From Candidatus Intricatilinea gracilis (GTDB lineage: Bacteria > Pseudomonadota > Gammaproteobacteria > Burkholderiales > Burkholderiaceae_C), in assembly GCA_016702605.1 (NCBI GenBank), contig JADJDQ010000004.1, positions 372,001 through 436,000 on the forward strand: 64,000 bases of DNA, given 5' to 3'. Every line of letters starts with the position of its first letter. Position 1 is the first letter of the stretch. The position numbers and the translations under genes were made by a program. The notes beneath the pieces are model-generated. The model did no database searches, was not told where the DNA came from, and saw nothing but the letters and a program-made list of their open reading frames with translations. Positions 63,777 through 64,000 of this stretch are shown one piece after another.

Positions 63777-64000
63777 TCAGGCGCCGATCACGTCCGTCCG
63801 GCTCGGCGCCGCGTCCGCCATGGGCATGTGCCGGCCAGGCTGCACGTCCTGGCCGGGTGCCGTGTCCGGCGGCGTGCCCAGGTGCTCGTGCAGCCAGGCC
63901 TGCATCACGCGCGCGTCGCTCACCGTGCGCAGCGCCGTGAAAGCCTGTTCGGCCTCGGGGTAGACGCGGCGCAGGAAGTTGAGCCACTGCTTCATGCGTC
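63777..64000 (-). CDS. dusC: tRNA-dihydrouridine(16) synthase DusC (C-terminal end only)
   Basis: The leftward frame enters at the right edge and ends at 63777. It begins KQWLNFLRRVYPEAEQAFTA and continues LRTVSDARVMQAWLHEHLG, like the C-terminal helical domain of DusC, followed by a short loose tail. The catalytic flavin barrel lies outside the window, so only the end is visible. DusC reduces U16 of tRNAs with NADPH and FMN. The assignment rests on this short segment. Confidence 0.65.
   Translation of the reverse strand, partial: RMKQWLNFLRRVYPEAEQAFTALRTVSDARVMQAWLHEHLGTPPDTAPGQDVQPGRHMPMADAAPSRTDVIGA

Overview
This window comes from a GC-rich phototrophic betaproteobacterium, probably a Burkholderiales of the Rubrivivax/Leptothrix/Roseateles type. 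The evidence is the bacteriochlorophyll gene order bchF-N-B-H-L next to ppaA-ppsR-bchG-bch2-bchP-tspO, a betaproteobacterial-style PpsR, and a dmp-type phenol meta-cleavage pathway. The species assignment is inference. No rRNA, tRNA, CRISPR array or insertion sequence was found.

Region 1 (1-14.8 kb) is part of a photosynthesis gene cluster. Leftward bchFNBHL encodes early and middle bacteriochlorophyll steps. Rightward ppaA-ppsR and bchG-bch2-bchP-tspO encode the B12-linked regulator, the repressor and the late steps. The genes are packed with repeated ATGA overlaps. Pairs of PpsR-like TGT-N12-ACA palindromes lie upstream of bchF, where one contains the -35 of a strong sigma-70 promoter, and upstream of bchG.

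Region 2 (14.9-32.5 kb) is mixed housekeeping and accessory DNA: DUF4337, folA, an internally deleted DMT transporter, a PNPOx-like protein and yegP. A patch of visibly lower GC (about 18.8-21.2 kb) with orphan genes has gene remnants on both sides: a glyoxalase-family N-terminus and a broken iron-type ABC binding protein. Then follow a MOSC protein, a TIR-like/TPR protein resembling bacterial relatives of the ASK1 regulatory region, a CaiB-type CoA transferase, vapBC with a direct-repeat operator, an alaC-like aminotransferase, amtB, an amidohydrolase and a MauG-type dihaem gene pair.

Region 3 (32.5-57.6 kb) is a complete phenol/catechol meta-cleavage locus. A multicomponent phenol hydroxylase (dmpKLMNOP) lies behind a sigma-54 promoter with two DmpR/XylR-type upstream sites and the divergent activator dmpR. 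Then come lysR and the divergent dmpQ-dmpB-glcG-dmpC, a four-gene ion-permease/unknown module in which two genes carry apparent single-base frameshifts, and dmpDEHFGI running into a livKGFHM ABC transporter likely to import an aromatic or related acid. dmpQ and dmpD share an identical promoter layout (LysR box ATAC-N7-GTAT, then TTGGAC-N18-TATCGT). One LysR regulator therefore probably controls both halves of the meta pathway, on either side of the permease module.

Region 4 (57.6-64 kb) holds a GntR regulator and a Bug/TctC binding protein, a secreted metallophosphoesterase-like protein followed by a clear terminator, a large hybrid sensor kinase, and the C-terminal end of dusC at the right edge.
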